Of a DNA stretch of 55,430 nt, positions 19,637 through 29,611 are shown one piece after another. Below the pieces are notes generated by a model. That model did no database searches and was not told where the DNA came from. It was given only the letters and a program-made list of their open reading frames with translations. Source of the DNA: Chloroflexota bacterium (GTDB lineage Bacteria; Chloroflexota; Anaerolineae; Epilineales; SHYO01); contig SHYO01000004.1 of the NCBI GenBank assembly GCA_009692745.1, positions 1 to 55,430 on the forward strand, read 5' to 3'. Numbering within the stretch: position 1 is the stretch's first letter; every line of letters begins with the position of its first letter. Both the position numbers and the translations under genes were made by a program.

Positions 19637-20176
19637 CTAATCCTTCGCAAAGGGCTTATGCTCATGAAGACGCTTGACGTTATGGGTAAAAGCCACTTCC
19701 TCGTAGACCAATGGGTGGTCCTTCCGCAACGGATGGCCCATCCAATCATCCGGCAACAGGATACGGGTTAAATCCGGATGGCCGGAGAAACGGATACCCA
19801 TGAGGTCATATATTTCCCGTTCATACCAGTTCGCGTTGAGATAGACCCCGCAGGCCGAAGGAATTTCGGGGTTTTCCCCACCAGCGGGGACTTTTACCCG
19901 CAGGCGTAGATTATTTTTCATGGAAATGAGGTGGTACAACACCCTGAAGCGCGGCTCGCTGCCCAGGAGATCAATGGCAGTGGCATCGATCAGCATCTCA
20001 AAGTTACAGGTTGGGGTATCGCGCAGAAAGGTCAGCACATTTAACAGGCTCTCAGGCGTGACGAGCAGCGTATATTCTCCGCGGAACTCCACCACCTCCA
20101 GAACATTGGACGTAAAACGCTCTTGCACCTGGCTCACTACCATTTGCAGATCAGCCATAGTATTTTTCACTCCCAA
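19637..20176 (-). CDS. nuoC: NADH-quinone oxidoreductase subunit C (stand-alone copy)
   Basis: 179 aa; WYEREIYDLMGIRFSGHPDLTRILLPDDWMGHPLRKDHPLV. Confidence 0.96.
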   Translation of the reverse strand: MGVKNTMADLQMVVSQVQERFTSNVLEVVEFRGEYTLLVTPESLLNVLTFLRDTPTCNFEMLIDATAIDLLGSEPRFRVLYHLISMKNNLRLRVKVPAGGENPEIPSACGVYLNANWYEREIYDLMGIRFSGHPDLTRILLPDDWMGHPLRKDHPLVYEEVAFTHNVKRLHEHKPFAKD

Positions 20177-20559
20177 TCTAAGGCCCCCTTCTTCCAGACG
20201 TAGGCGTAGCCAACCAACAGAATCAGGATGAAGACCATAATTTCAACCAAGCCGAAAAATCCTAACTGGCGAAAAATCAAGGCCCACGGGAAGAAGAAGA
20301 TAATCTCTATATCGAATAGGATGAACAGCACAGCTACCAGATAAAACCTAACCGGGTAGCGCCGCATGGCGGGACCTATAGGTGTCATACCGGATTCATA
20401 TGGAGAAAGCTTGCGGGTGTTCGGGTGCCTAGGACCTATAAAAGTAGCGAGCAAAATGGAAATCAGGGCAAATCCCGTAGCAAGCACCAGCAAGATCAGA
20501 ATCGGGACGTAGCTTTGCAGCATGGTGATGCTCCTCTGAAATGGGCAGTATGAACGCAC
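20167..20559 (-). CDS. nuoA: NADH-quinone oxidoreductase subunit A
   Basis: 130 aa; PYESGMTPIGPAMRRYPVRFYLVAVLFILFDIEIIFFFPWA; overlaps nuoC. Confidence 0.96.
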   Translation of the reverse strand: MRSYCPFQRSITMLQSYVPILILLVLATGFALISILLATFIGPRHPNTRKLSPYESGMTPIGPAMRRYPVRFYLVAVLFILFDIEIIFFFPWALIFRQLGFFGLVEIMVFILILLVGYAYVWKKGALDWE

Positions 20560-20585
20560 ACCCCGATGAGTGAAAGTTTAGGATT

Positions 20586-21203
20586 TTACTTCTTACTTTT
20601 ATTGGCTTTAGCTGCACGAACCGCCTCTTCCTGGGCATATGCAATGGGGTGAGTCTCGGCATAATACTCCACAGGCAGCGTCAGCATTTCTTTCGTGTAT
20701 ATATGGCTTTGATGCCGCTCATAGGTGCTGAGCTCAAAGACATGGTTCATCTTAATAGCATCAAAGGGACAATACTCGGCACAATAGCCGCATTGCATGC
20801 AAATCGATGTATCAATGTAGAACTCGTCCGGTTCAGGCTTGGGCTTACCATCCGGCTTTTTAGCCTGCACGATCCAGATACATTGCGGCGGGCAGACTTT
20901 AGCACAGATGCCGCAGGCGGTACAACGATCTTTCCATACCACACCCCCGGCGCCCGTTCCGACGGCAGCATCATCCTGCACCTGCTCTTTCAACAGGAAG
21001 GGGAAGAAGCGGAAGCGCTCGGGAATTGCCAGTTTTTCCTCTGGATATTGGACGGTAAAAGAACCGCGCCCACTAGCAAGTTGGCGCACAGCGGCGGCAT
21101 CGGGGCGATAACGGCGTCCATTATGAGAAAAATCTTCAATATAAGTATCTATCAGGTGTTTAAGGGTTACACCCATCCCTTTAATTACGCCTAATCCAAA
21201 CAT
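20586..21203 (-). CDS. nuoI: NuoI-like 2x[4Fe-4S] ferredoxin subunit (copy 2)
   Basis: 205 aa; CTACGICAKVCPPQCIWI and CMQCGYCAEYCPFDAI. Confidence 0.93.
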   Translation of the reverse strand: MFGLGVIKGMGVTLKHLIDTYIEDFSHNGRRYRPDAAAVRQLASGRGSFTVQYPEEKLAIPERFRFFPFLLKEQVQDDAAVGTGAGGVVWKDRCTACGICAKVCPPQCIWIVQAKKPDGKPKPEPDEFYIDTSICMQCGYCAEYCPFDAIKMNHVFELSTYERHQSHIYTKEMLTLPVEYYAETHPIAYAQEEAVRAAKANKSKK

Positions 21204-21238
21204 ACTCTCTCCTACAAGGATGAGGGCCCATGCTCTGT

Positions 21239-22987
21239 TTAGCGGTCAACTTCACCTAAAACGATGTCAATACTACCAAGAATGGCCACAACGTCCGCCA
21301 CAGTATGTCCCTTGCAAAGCTCACCCAAAACATTCAAGTTAATGTAGCTGGTGGCGCGCACATGATAGCGGTAGGGATTGGCGCTTCCGTCACTGACCAC
21401 AAAAAAGCCCAACTCACCCTTAGGATTTTCCACCCGGCCGTAGGCTTCGCCCTTAGGCACACGAATCTGCCAGGCCTTACGACCACCCATAATCGGGCCG
21501 GCAGGGAGTTGGTTCATAGCTTGCTTCAAGATATTCACGCTTTCGCGCATCTCATCCAAGCGCACGGCATACCGGGCGTAGACATCTCCCTCGGATCGGG
21601 TACAGACCTTGAAGTCAAAGCGGTCGTAAATACTATAGGGTTGAGCCCGGCGAACATCGTAAGGGACCCCCGAACCCCGCAGCACCGGACCGGCGGTGCT
21701 GTAATTAATCGCCATGTCCGGCGGAAGGATACCAATCCCCTTACCCCGCGCCAGCACAATCTCATTCTGGCTTAAGTAGGTATCCATCTCATCGATCTTG
21801 CGGTTCATGCGATTATAGACCAGGTCGTGGCACAGGGGCAAAAACTCCTCCGGTAGGTCGGCCGCTATACCGCCAAAGCGCATATAATTGCACATCATGC
21901 GGGAGCCGGCAGTCATCTCGAAAAGATCCAAAATAAGCTCGCGTTCCTCAATTGCATATAGTGAGGGGGTGAAGAAAGCACCCAGGTCATTGAGCAAGAA
22001 ACCAATGGCCCAGAAATGATTGGCAATGCGGGTCAGCTCGGCCATAATCACCCGAATGTATTGCGCTCGCTCGGGAACCTCAACCCCCATCAATTTTTCC
22101 ACAGCCAGGGCATAGCCCAGGTTATTGCCCATAGAACAGATGTAGTCGAGGCGATCGGTAAAGGGCATATTCATCAGCCACATATTACGCTCACCGATCT
22201 TCTCGTGATTGCGGTGCAGATAGCCCATCACCGGCTCAAGATCAACGATAGTTTCCCCATCCAGCGTAATACGCATCTGGAAGACCCCGTGGGTACTGGG
22301 ATGCTGGGGGCCCATGTTGACGATAAAACGGTCGGTCTTAAAGCGTCCGGCCCGCAGATCCAAGGCATCTACCAAAGGCAGATTTTCGGTCTTGATGACG
22401 GTCATCTCGTCGGGATCAAAGCCTGCCGGGTATTGGACATTTTTACCCCAGGGGACTCGTTCTTCAGCGCGTTGATGATGCCCACCGGGATGGCGCGAGT
22501 CGTAGGGCTTCTTCTCCTCCTCGTAGTAGGGCTCTTTGTAATCCTTACGCAGTGGGTAACCCTCAAAGCCTTCCCACATCAAAACGCGCTTCAAGTTGGG
22601 ATGCCCAGCAAAGCGAATACCCATCATATCATAGACTTCGCGCTCCTGCAGATTAGCGCCGGCCCAAACTGAGACCATGGAGGGCACGATAGGATTACCC
22701 TTGTCCGCATGGGCCTTCATCACCAGCGGACCTTCCTGCTTGCTGACGGAATAGAGGTGATAAACCACCTCGAAACGGTCCGGGTAATCCACACTAGTTA
22801 CGCTGCTGCAATAGTCGGCTGCCAGATCATCTTTCAGATAGTTGGCAACATCGACCAGCTTATCATTGGCAACCACAAGGGATCCGTTGGTATCCTTTGT
22901 AGCAGCATTGGGGAAAAGTGCGTTGACCTGCTTCAGGACAGCATCAATTTCAGAAAGTTTTACAGTAGTGGCTTCAGCGATTACCAT
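21239..22987 (-). CDS. nuoCD: Fused NADH-quinone oxidoreductase subunit C/D
   Basis: 582 aa; NuoC part LQEREVYDMMGIRFAGHPNLKRVLMWEGFEGYPLRKD followed by NuoD part NMGPQHPSTHGVFQMRI..GYLHRNHEKIGERN..DRLDYICSMGNN..GSIDIVLGEVDR. Confidence 0.95.
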   Translation of the reverse strand: MVIAEATTVKLSEIDAVLKQVNALFPNAATKDTNGSLVVANDKLVDVANYLKDDLAADYCSSVTSVDYPDRFEVVYHLYSVSKQEGPLVMKAHADKGNPIVPSMVSVWAGANLQEREVYDMMGIRFAGHPNLKRVLMWEGFEGYPLRKDYKEPYYEEEKKPYDSRHPGGHHQRAEERVPWGKNVQYPAGFDPDEMTVIKTENLPLVDALDLRAGRFKTDRFIVNMGPQHPSTHGVFQMRITLDGETIVDLEPVMGYLHRNHEKIGERNMWLMNMPFTDRLDYICSMGNNLGYALAVEKLMGVEVPERAQYIRVIMAELTRIANHFWAIGFLLNDLGAFFTPSLYAIEERELILDLFEMTAGSRMMCNYMRFGGIAADLPEEFLPLCHDLVYNRMNRKIDEMDTYLSQNEIVLARGKGIGILPPDMAINYSTAGPVLRGSGVPYDVRRAQPYSIYDRFDFKVCTRSEGDVYARYAVRLDEMRESVNILKQAMNQLPAGPIMGGRKAWQIRVPKGEAYGRVENPKGELGFFVVSDGSANPYRYHVRATSYINLNVLGELCKGHTVADVVAILGSIDIVLGEVDR

Positions 22988-23000
22988 AGGACCTCTCTCC

Positions 23001-23837
23001 TCAGGTCTTCTTTAAGGATTTCACCTGGGCTAACCGTTCTGCGGAAAGGGGAGGTGCAGTCTTGCCTTTAGGACTGACGGCGTGGCCATCCACCTTCAAT
23101 GTCTTAGCAGCAGTGGCTGTGCTTGTGCTATCTGGCCGGTCAGTCGCCGTACCGCCTACAGTTTGCGTGGCAGCCCGCACCCGCATAGCCTCAGCTCGGA
23201 TATCCGGAATTTGGCGCACATCGATGATATCCGGTCCCAAAATCGGTATAGGGGCTTCCTCAACCTCGCCACTGCGGTACCAGCGTGCAGTACGGATCGA
23301 TTCATTATCGATCTTGGCTTGTAGCGTCATCAGACCATGCAGCAAGGCCTGAGGTGTGGGAGGGCAACCGGGCACATAGACATCCACCGGAATATACTTA
23401 TCGATGCCTGAAACAACATTGTATCCCTCCTTAAAGGGTCCGCCGCCGGTGGCGCAGGCTCCCATGGAGATGACGTATTTAGGCTCAGGCATTTGATTAT
23501 AGAGGCGCACAATCTGAGGTACCATCTTCTTTGTAACCGTGCCGGAGACAATCATGAAATCAGCCTGGCGCGGTGAAGGACGGAAAAGCTCGGCCCCGAA
23601 ACGGGAGATATCATAGCGGGAAGCAGCAGTACAAATCATTTCAATAGCACAGCAAGCCAATCCAAATTGCATCGGCCAAAGTGAAGAGCGGCGCCCCCAA
23701 TTATTGATATTATCGACCAAGTCGATCAGTTTATCAACCGTGGTTACCAAAACGCTCTGCTTGACCTGCTCAATAATAAACTGATCTTCATCATCTATTA
23801 AAGAGATTGGGGAAGTATGTCCATTGGTTTCAGCCAT
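23001..23837 (-). CDS. nuoB: NADH-quinone oxidoreductase subunit B with C-terminal low-complexity tail
   Basis: 278 aa; [46 protein letters not shown] (all four N2 cysteines present). Confidence 0.97.
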   Translation of the reverse strand: MAETNGHTSPISLIDDEDQFIIEQVKQSVLVTTVDKLIDLVDNINNWGRRSSLWPMQFGLACCAIEMICTAASRYDISRFGAELFRPSPRQADFMIVSGTVTKKMVPQIVRLYNQMPEPKYVISMGACATGGGPFKEGYNVVSGIDKYIPVDVYVPGCPPTPQALLHGLMTLQAKIDNESIRTARWYRSGEVEEAPIPILGPDIIDVRQIPDIRAEAMRVRAATQTVGGTATDRPDSTSTATAAKTLKVDGHAVSPKGKTAPPLSAERLAQVKSLKKT

Positions 23838-23989
23838 ATGTATTCCCTCTAGTAGAATTAGCTGTAATTATGCCTAATTTATGGGATTGGGCGCTGACCC
23901 AAGTATAAAAGTATTACCTTCTTTTGTCAAATGCATTCGCGCCATATTGCACAAAGTTAGGCCGCCAGACCGAAAATCCCATGCCAGAT

Positions 23990-25153
23990 TTATACGGCAG
24001 CCTGGTTCAAGCTCTGCAGGCGACTGACAATGCCCGGCAATGTATTAAGGACATAATCCACTTCGTCATCTGTGGTCCAACGTCCCAAGCTAAGCCGCAA
24101 ACTACCCAGAGCTCGCTCAGCCGCAACGCCCATCGCCGCCAGGACATGGGAGGGCTCCTGGGCAGCCGCATGGCAGGCAGAGGCACTGGAGGCAGCAATA
24201 CCCGCGAAATCCAACCCCAGGATAAGACTCTCCGGCTCGACATCCGGGATAAGGAAACTCGCATGATGGGCCAGCCGCTCTGTGGGATGCCCCGTTATCT
24301 CGGCGCCTGGCACGCGCGCCGGGATCTCCTGCAGCAAACGATCACGCAAATGGCGCAACCGCTTGGCCTCCTGATCTAGATCTTGCTGCACGAGTTCCAG
24401 GGCTGTCGCCAGGGCAACAGCTCCGGCTACGTTCTCGGTACCAGCACGCCGCCCGCCCTCTTGGGAGCCGCCGGTGAGGAGGTTAACCAGGGGAGTACCT
24501 CGCTTGACATACAAAATCCCCATACCTTTGGGGGCATAAAATTTGTGACCTGACAGGGAGAGCATATCGACGCCCATCTCACTGACATTTAAATCCCCGT
24601 GACCTGGCAGTTGCACCGCATCACTGTGGAATGGTACGCCATGCCGCCGTGCGATTTCTGCAATCTCACGGACCGGTTGCAGGGTCCCTACTTCGTTGTT
24701 ACCCGCCATTATGGTGATCAAGATGGTCTCGGGGATGATGGCCTGCTGAATACTAGCCGGATCAACCCGGCCAAAACGATCTACCGGCACCTCCGTGAGG
24801 GAAAACCCAAATTCGCTCTGCAATTGGCGGGCTGTCTTCAAAACCGCTTCATGCTCCACGGCAGATGTGATAATATGGCGGCCACGCTGGCGGCTGGCAA
24901 AAGCGACACCTCGCAGCGCCAGGTTGTCAGACTCCGAGCCACCACTGGTGAATATGATTTCCTTGGGGTGGCAATATAGTATTTTGGCAATGCGCTCACG
25001 GGCGCCTTCCAGGGCCTGCAGGGCGCGTTGTCCGAAACGGTGGATACTTGACGAGTTCCCGTATTTCTCAGTATAGTAGGGTAACATGGCCTCCACGACG
25101 CGAGAATCAACCGGCGTGGTAGCCGAATAGTCCAGATAAATGGCCCGATCCAT
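23990..25153 (-). CDS. Cysteine desulfurase (NifS/IscS family)
   Basis: 387 aa; IYLDYSATTPVDSRVVEAMLPY, PLP-Lys context SLSGHKFYAPKGMGILYVKRG, active-site Cys ASSASACHAA. Confidence 0.95.
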   Translation of the reverse strand: MDRAIYLDYSATTPVDSRVVEAMLPYYTEKYGNSSSIHRFGQRALQALEGARERIAKILYCHPKEIIFTSGGSESDNLALRGVAFASRQRGRHIITSAVEHEAVLKTARQLQSEFGFSLTEVPVDRFGRVDPASIQQAIIPETILITIMAGNNEVGTLQPVREIAEIARRHGVPFHSDAVQLPGHGDLNVSEMGVDMLSLSGHKFYAPKGMGILYVKRGTPLVNLLTGGSQEGGRRAGTENVAGAVALATALELVQQDLDQEAKRLRHLRDRLLQEIPARVPGAEITGHPTERLAHHASFLIPDVEPESLILGLDFAGIAASSASACHAAAQEPSHVLAAMGVAAERALGSLRLSLGRWTTDDEVDYVLNTLPGIVSRLQSLNQAAV

Positions 25154-25328
25154 AGTCTTTTTCTCCCTCTAAAGAGAGATTCTAGCAGGGATCTCTCTTG
25201 ATGTCGAACAGGCGCAGCAGGGTCTGGTGGAAATATATGGTATAATGCTGAGGTTAAGTATATTCCCAGTTGGGCGTATCACCCTACTCTGCAGCCTTGA
25301 TAGGTAGCCGGCCCACCAAAGGTAGAAG

Positions 25329-26336
25329 ATGAACTACAGTCAAATTATAACCCAGGCTTTCGCAATAGCTAGTCGCCACCGCAATCTTTGGATTTACGGC
25401 TTTATCCTCGCAATCCTGGGAGGTGGCAGCGGAGGATATTCAGCGAGTATCAATTACAGATTTAATCCACCGGAAACGCCTTCCGCCCTCAGCACGATGC
25501 GGCTGGATATCGGCAGTTTCATTCCCTTTCTGATCGCTCTGGCTTGCCTGGGGCTCTTCATCAGCGTACTGGCATGGCTAGGGCGCATTCTGGCCCGGAC
25601 TTCCCTGATTGCCTCTGTGGTTCAGATTGCTAAAGGGGAGTCCGTCTCAACGGCCAGGGGTTTTCGCCTGGCGATGCCCCATTATAGGTCAATGTTGGCT
25701 ATCTCGGTACTATTTAACCTGCCAGCCCTACTCTTTGCAGCGGTAATCATGACCTTCCTCATCGTATTAATACTCTCTAGTGGCATCCTACAGAGCGCAC
25801 AGACAGGTGTGCCGCCAGACTTTGGACCTTTATTCGGAGCTTTCTTGGGCGGGGCAGCGCTGATCATTTGTCTCTCGCTGATTTTCCTGCTGTGCCTGGT
25901 CCTGGTGGAATTGCTGCGAAGCCTGACAGAACGGCACTGCGTGGTGCAAGGTACCGGCATCATGGATGGTATTGCTGGGGGATGGCAGTTCTTCAGGCGC
26001 TATTTGGGGGAGTTTATTTTACTTGTCATTGTCATCGGTGTGCTGAATATCATCTGGTTTTCAATTTTTGGCGCATTGGCCGGAGTCGCCATCAGAGGGA
26101 TGTTCATCTTACCCCTGGCACTTTACACCTCCACTCAGAATCTGCTGGCAGCCGTGCTGATAGCAATTCCCCTGGTTACAGTACTGATCATATTTCTCAG
26201 TTTAATTGGCGGCTTCTGGAATGCGTTCAACTCGACCATGTGGACTTTGGCATATCTTCAATTAACCGGTAAAGGCGCTACGGAGGCCGGATCAATGCTT
26301 ACCGGCGGCCATTTACCCCAACAACCCATAGGGTAG
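25329..26336 (+). CDS. Polytopic membrane protein of unknown function
   Basis: 335 aa with multiple hydrophobic helices; followed after 12 bp by the glycosyltransferase, so probably an operon. Confidence 0.75.
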   Translation: MNYSQIITQAFAIASRHRNLWIYGFILAILGGGSGGYSASINYRFNPPETPSALSTMRLDIGSFIPFLIALACLGLFISVLAWLGRILARTSLIASVVQIAKGESVSTARGFRLAMPHYRSMLAISVLFNLPALLFAAVIMTFLIVLILSSGILQSAQTGVPPDFGPLFGAFLGGAALIICLSLIFLLCLVLVELLRSLTERHCVVQGTGIMDGIAGGWQFFRRYLGEFILLVIVIGVLNIIWFSIFGALAGVAIRGMFILPLALYTSTQNLLAAVLIAIPLVTVLIIFLSLIGGFWNAFNSTMWTLAYLQLTGKGATEAGSMLTGGHLPQQPIG

Positions 26337-26348
26337 GTAGAGTAGAGA

Positions 26349-27512
26349 TTGAAAATTCTTATTCTCTTTTCAGACACAGGTGGCGGGCATCGCAGCGCCG
26401 CCGAAGCAATTATCTCGGCCTACAATCTTCATTGGCCTGGACAATTCGAATCCCAGATGGTGGATTTCCTCAACAAATGTATTCCCCCGCCTCTCAATCG
26501 CGGTGGGAACCTGTATCGTCCCACCGTTAATTCAGCCAGTTGGCTATGGGGATTTTTGTGGCGCTTTACCAACCATCCCTACCCCTATAGATACGGCACC
26601 CGCATGATGGCGCGTCTGGGGCAAAGACGGATGCGCGCATTGATTGTGGCAGAAAAGCCCGACGTGGTTGTCTCGGTCCACCCGCTGGCAAACCACCTGG
26701 CACTTTCAGTACTGGCTACCATTCACCCCCGCATTCCTTATGTGATTGTTGTCACGGACCTATTCTCGGCTCACCGTACGTGGTACCATCCGAAAGCTGA
26801 TCTAATTGTGGTGCCAACCACAGGCGCCTACGATTTGGGATTACAGTATGGCATCTCACCAGAGCGTCTCAAGGTTACCGGTCTCCCAGTACATGAGCGG
26901 TTTCTCGAGGAGATCAACATCTCCAAGGTGGAGATGAAAGCCCGATTGGGGTTACCTACAGACAAACCGGTAGTTCTGCTCATTAGTGGTGGCGAGGGTA
27001 TGGGGCCAGTCTTTTCGATTGCCCAGGCAGTTGCCCATAGCGGAGCTGCATTGCACCTGGTGGTGATAGCAGGGCGGAACGCGGGCCTTAAAGCGCAGTT
27101 GGAAAAGACCAATTGGCCGGTATCCACCACCACCACAGGTTTCGTGCGGAATATGCACGAATGGATGCGGGCAGCCGATCTCCTCATCACCAAAGCTGGT
27201 CCCGGTACGATCTCCGAAGCACTGATTAGTGGCCTGCCTATGATTCTCTTCGATTATATTCCTGGACAGGAAGAGGGAAATGTCACCTTTGTGGTGGAAA
27301 CCGGAGCGGGAAGGATGGTTCCCATACCCGTGGGGGTAGGCGAGACGGTATACCGCTTACTGCAGCCCAGCAATCCCGAGTTGCAGCGCATCGCTCAGGC
27401 GGCTCAGCAGCAGGCCCGCCCCCTGGCTGCCCGCGACACCGCAGACCTGATTGCACAAGTAGCCATGAAATCCATGTCTCGAGTTAAAGTCAGGGAAGAG
27501 AAAGCGGAATAG
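26349..27512 (+). CDS. MGDG synthase/UgtP-like processive glycolipid glycosyltransferase (GT28)
   Basis: 387 aa, TTG start; MKILILFSDTGGGHRSAAEAI..., VVTDLFSAHRTWYHPKADLIVVPT, TKAGPGTISEALISGLPMILFDYIPGQE. Confidence 0.92.
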   Translation: MKILILFSDTGGGHRSAAEAIISAYNLHWPGQFESQMVDFLNKCIPPPLNRGGNLYRPTVNSASWLWGFLWRFTNHPYPYRYGTRMMARLGQRRMRALIVAEKPDVVVSVHPLANHLALSVLATIHPRIPYVIVVTDLFSAHRTWYHPKADLIVVPTTGAYDLGLQYGISPERLKVTGLPVHERFLEEINISKVEMKARLGLPTDKPVVLLISGGEGMGPVFSIAQAVAHSGAALHLVVIAGRNAGLKAQLEKTNWPVSTTTTGFVRNMHEWMRAADLLITKAGPGTISEALISGLPMILFDYIPGQEEGNVTFVVETGAGRMVPIPVGVGETVYRLLQPSNPELQRIAQAAQQQARPLAARDTADLIAQVAMKSMSRVKVREEKAE

Positions 27513-27530
27513 AGCGGAACGAAAACAAAA

Positions 27531-27562
27531 GGCGGCCCCTGTTTTGCGGTTCAAGGGCCGCC
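27531..27562. terminator. Candidate bidirectional intrinsic terminator between convergent genes
   Basis: Hairpin ggcggccc...gggccgcc preceded by aaaacaaaa and followed by cgttctta, between the ends of the + strand glycosyltransferase and the - strand peroxiredoxin. Confidence 0.7.
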
Positions 27563-27579
27563 CGTTCTTATCTTACCTG

Positions 27580-28044
27580 CTAAGCAGTTTGGATAGCAGA
27601 TAGCACTTCTTCGGCGTGGCCCTCCGGCTTCACCTTCTCGAAAATTTTCATAATCGTACCGTTGGCGCCCACTATAATCGTGGTGCGCAAAATACCCATA
27701 TAGGTTTTGCCGTAGTTATTTTTTTCACCCCAGGCGCTATACTTTTCGGCCACCTCATGATCCGGATCTGATAGCAGCGTAAAGGGCAGATTATATTTTT
27801 CTTTGAACTTCACGTGGTCCTCGACACTGTCAGGGCTGATTCCCCAAATGACCCCCGCCCCTGAGAAATGGGGGAAACTATCGCGAAAACCGCAGGCTTC
27901 TTTAGTGCAGCCGGGAGTATCATCCTTCGGATAGAAATATATGACGACTATCTGCCCCTGGAAATCCGCCAGACGCACCTTCTTACCGGCATCACTCAAC
28001 AACTCAAAATCCGGAGCCGTATCACCAACTTGCAACATATCCAT
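27580..28044 (-). CDS. bcp: Thioredoxin-dependent peroxiredoxin (Bcp/PrxQ)
   Basis: MDMLQVGDTAPDFELLSDAGKKVRLADFQGQIVVIYFYPKDDTPGCTKEACGFRD. Start at 28044 (or 28062) rather than the longer ORF start. Confidence 0.95.
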   Translation of the reverse strand: MDMLQVGDTAPDFELLSDAGKKVRLADFQGQIVVIYFYPKDDTPGCTKEACGFRDSFPHFSGAGVIWGISPDSVEDHVKFKEKYNLPFTLLSDPDHEVAEKYSAWGEKNNYGKTYMGILRTTIIVGANGTIMKIFEKVKPEGHAEEVLSAIQTA

Positions 28045-28105
28045 TTTTCCTTTCTGCTTCATGAACGCTAAAACGCAATAATAGCCGGCTGAAAATCCTA
28101 CAACC

Positions 28106-29509
28106 TTATTTCTGCTTCGCCGTAACCCGGTAGATGACACCCTTTCCAATATCGGTGATATAAACCTCACCGGATTCATCCTCGCCGAAGGCGCTAATCT
28201 GCAAATCCGTATCCAATTGCTCCACAGTCTGCCAATTGCCACCCTGATCGCGCGAAAGGGTCCAAATCCGCCCGGTACAATAATCTCCGAAAAGGTACGC
28301 ACCCTGGAGCAGAGGATATTGCTTACCACGGTAGACATACCCGCCGGTCAGCGAGCAACCTTTACTATGATCATACTCGGCCACGGGCAGCACCAAGCCG
28401 GTCTTGTCACAAGTATTTCCCCGTAGACAATGGAACCCTTCCAGGACAGACCAACCGTAATTCTCTCCACCGTGGCTGGCGGCCGGCTGGAAGTCCACCT
28501 CTTCGTATTGGTTTTGGCCCACGTCGCCGATGTAAAGATCATGGGTCAGGCGGTCAAAGCTGAAACGCCAGGGATTGCGCAGGCCATAGGCCCAGGTTTC
28601 CGGCAGGGCATTGTTGTTCCCTACGAAGGGGTTATTCGACGGGATACCATAAGGATCGCCCTTGTCGACATCAATACGCAAAATCTTGGCCAGGAAGGTC
28701 TTGAGGTTCTGCCCATTCCCATAGGTATCATTGGCCCCGCCGCCGTCCCCCAAGCCAATATACAGGTACCCATCAGGACCAAAGACCAGCATACCGCCAT
28801 TATGGTTGGCAGCGGGTTGTTTCTGTTGCAGCAGGCGTTTCTCGCTCCCCGGGTCGCCAGCACTCTTATCTGCCGTCAGGTTGAAGCGGGCCACCACTGT
28901 GTCGCCGTTGGTATCGATGTAATCCACGTAGAAATAGCCATTCAGCGAATAATGGGGGTGAAATGCCAGACCCAGCAACCCCTGCTCACTGCCGCTGGAA
29001 CGGATGCGCTGGCTGATTTCCAAAAAGAGTTGGCCGTCGGGGAGACTGCGAATCCTGCCCCGTTTCTCTACTACAAATATGCGCCCGCTGCCGTCTCCAA
29101 CAGAGGTGACAAATAAAGGCTCAGTATAGCCGTGGGCAACCTCTTCCAGGGCTAGAGTTACCTGCTGGGAATTAAAAATCGATGGCGCAGCGGTGGCAGA
29201 GAAGGGTGGCGTTCCCTGCATAGAAGTCGGAGATGGGCGCGCGGCTGTGGGAGAGGCTGGTGCAACACTCGCCGGAGATGCGCTGCCGGTGGTAGTAGGA
29301 GGAGGAATAGCGATGGTAGGATTAGCCTGGGTAGCTACAGGGGCAACCATCGCAGTCACTTGCGACTCTGGAGTCACCGGCGACTTTACGGTCGCAGGGA
29401 CGGGATTCACAGGAGTGGGGGTGCTTTGTTGTGTCTGTCCGGACAGGTTACACGCGCCTAACGTTAACCCGCAGATCAATATTCCCAATACTCTCAATTT
29501 TGTAACCAT
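28106..29509 (-). CDS. PQQ-dependent sugar dehydrogenase-like (glucose/sorbosone dehydrogenase) lipoprotein
   Basis: 467 aa; lipobox LTLGAC, Thr/Pro-rich linker, EKRGRIRSLPDGQ..HNGGMLVFGPDGYLYIGLGDGG..GLRNPWRFSFD..YGWSVLEG. Confidence 0.9.
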   Translation of the reverse strand: MVTKLRVLGILICGLTLGACNLSGQTQQSTPTPVNPVPATVKSPVTPESQVTAMVAPVATQANPTIAIPPPTTTGSASPASVAPASPTAARPSPTSMQGTPPFSATAAPSIFNSQQVTLALEEVAHGYTEPLFVTSVGDGSGRIFVVEKRGRIRSLPDGQLFLEISQRIRSSGSEQGLLGLAFHPHYSLNGYFYVDYIDTNGDTVVARFNLTADKSAGDPGSEKRLLQQKQPAANHNGGMLVFGPDGYLYIGLGDGGGANDTYGNGQNLKTFLAKILRIDVDKGDPYGIPSNNPFVGNNNALPETWAYGLRNPWRFSFDRLTHDLYIGDVGQNQYEEVDFQPAASHGGENYGWSVLEGFHCLRGNTCDKTGLVLPVAEYDHSKGCSLTGGYVYRGKQYPLLQGAYLFGDYCTGRIWTLSRDQGGNWQTVEQLDTDLQISAFGEDESGEVYITDIGKGVIYRVTAKQK

Positions 29510-29611
29510 GCAGACAAAGCCCTCATTCTCTGTAAAAGAGAAAGTCAGTACTATCAGTGGATTAGCAGACGGCGATACTCAGCCGCCATAAAATCTTATG
29601 CCAGCAGTATA

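Noticed and set aside
28045-28338. N-terminal extension of the Bcp ORF in the track
   Set aside because: Upstream part overlaps the 3' end of the sugar dehydrogenase gene and is not Bcp-like; start moved to 28044.
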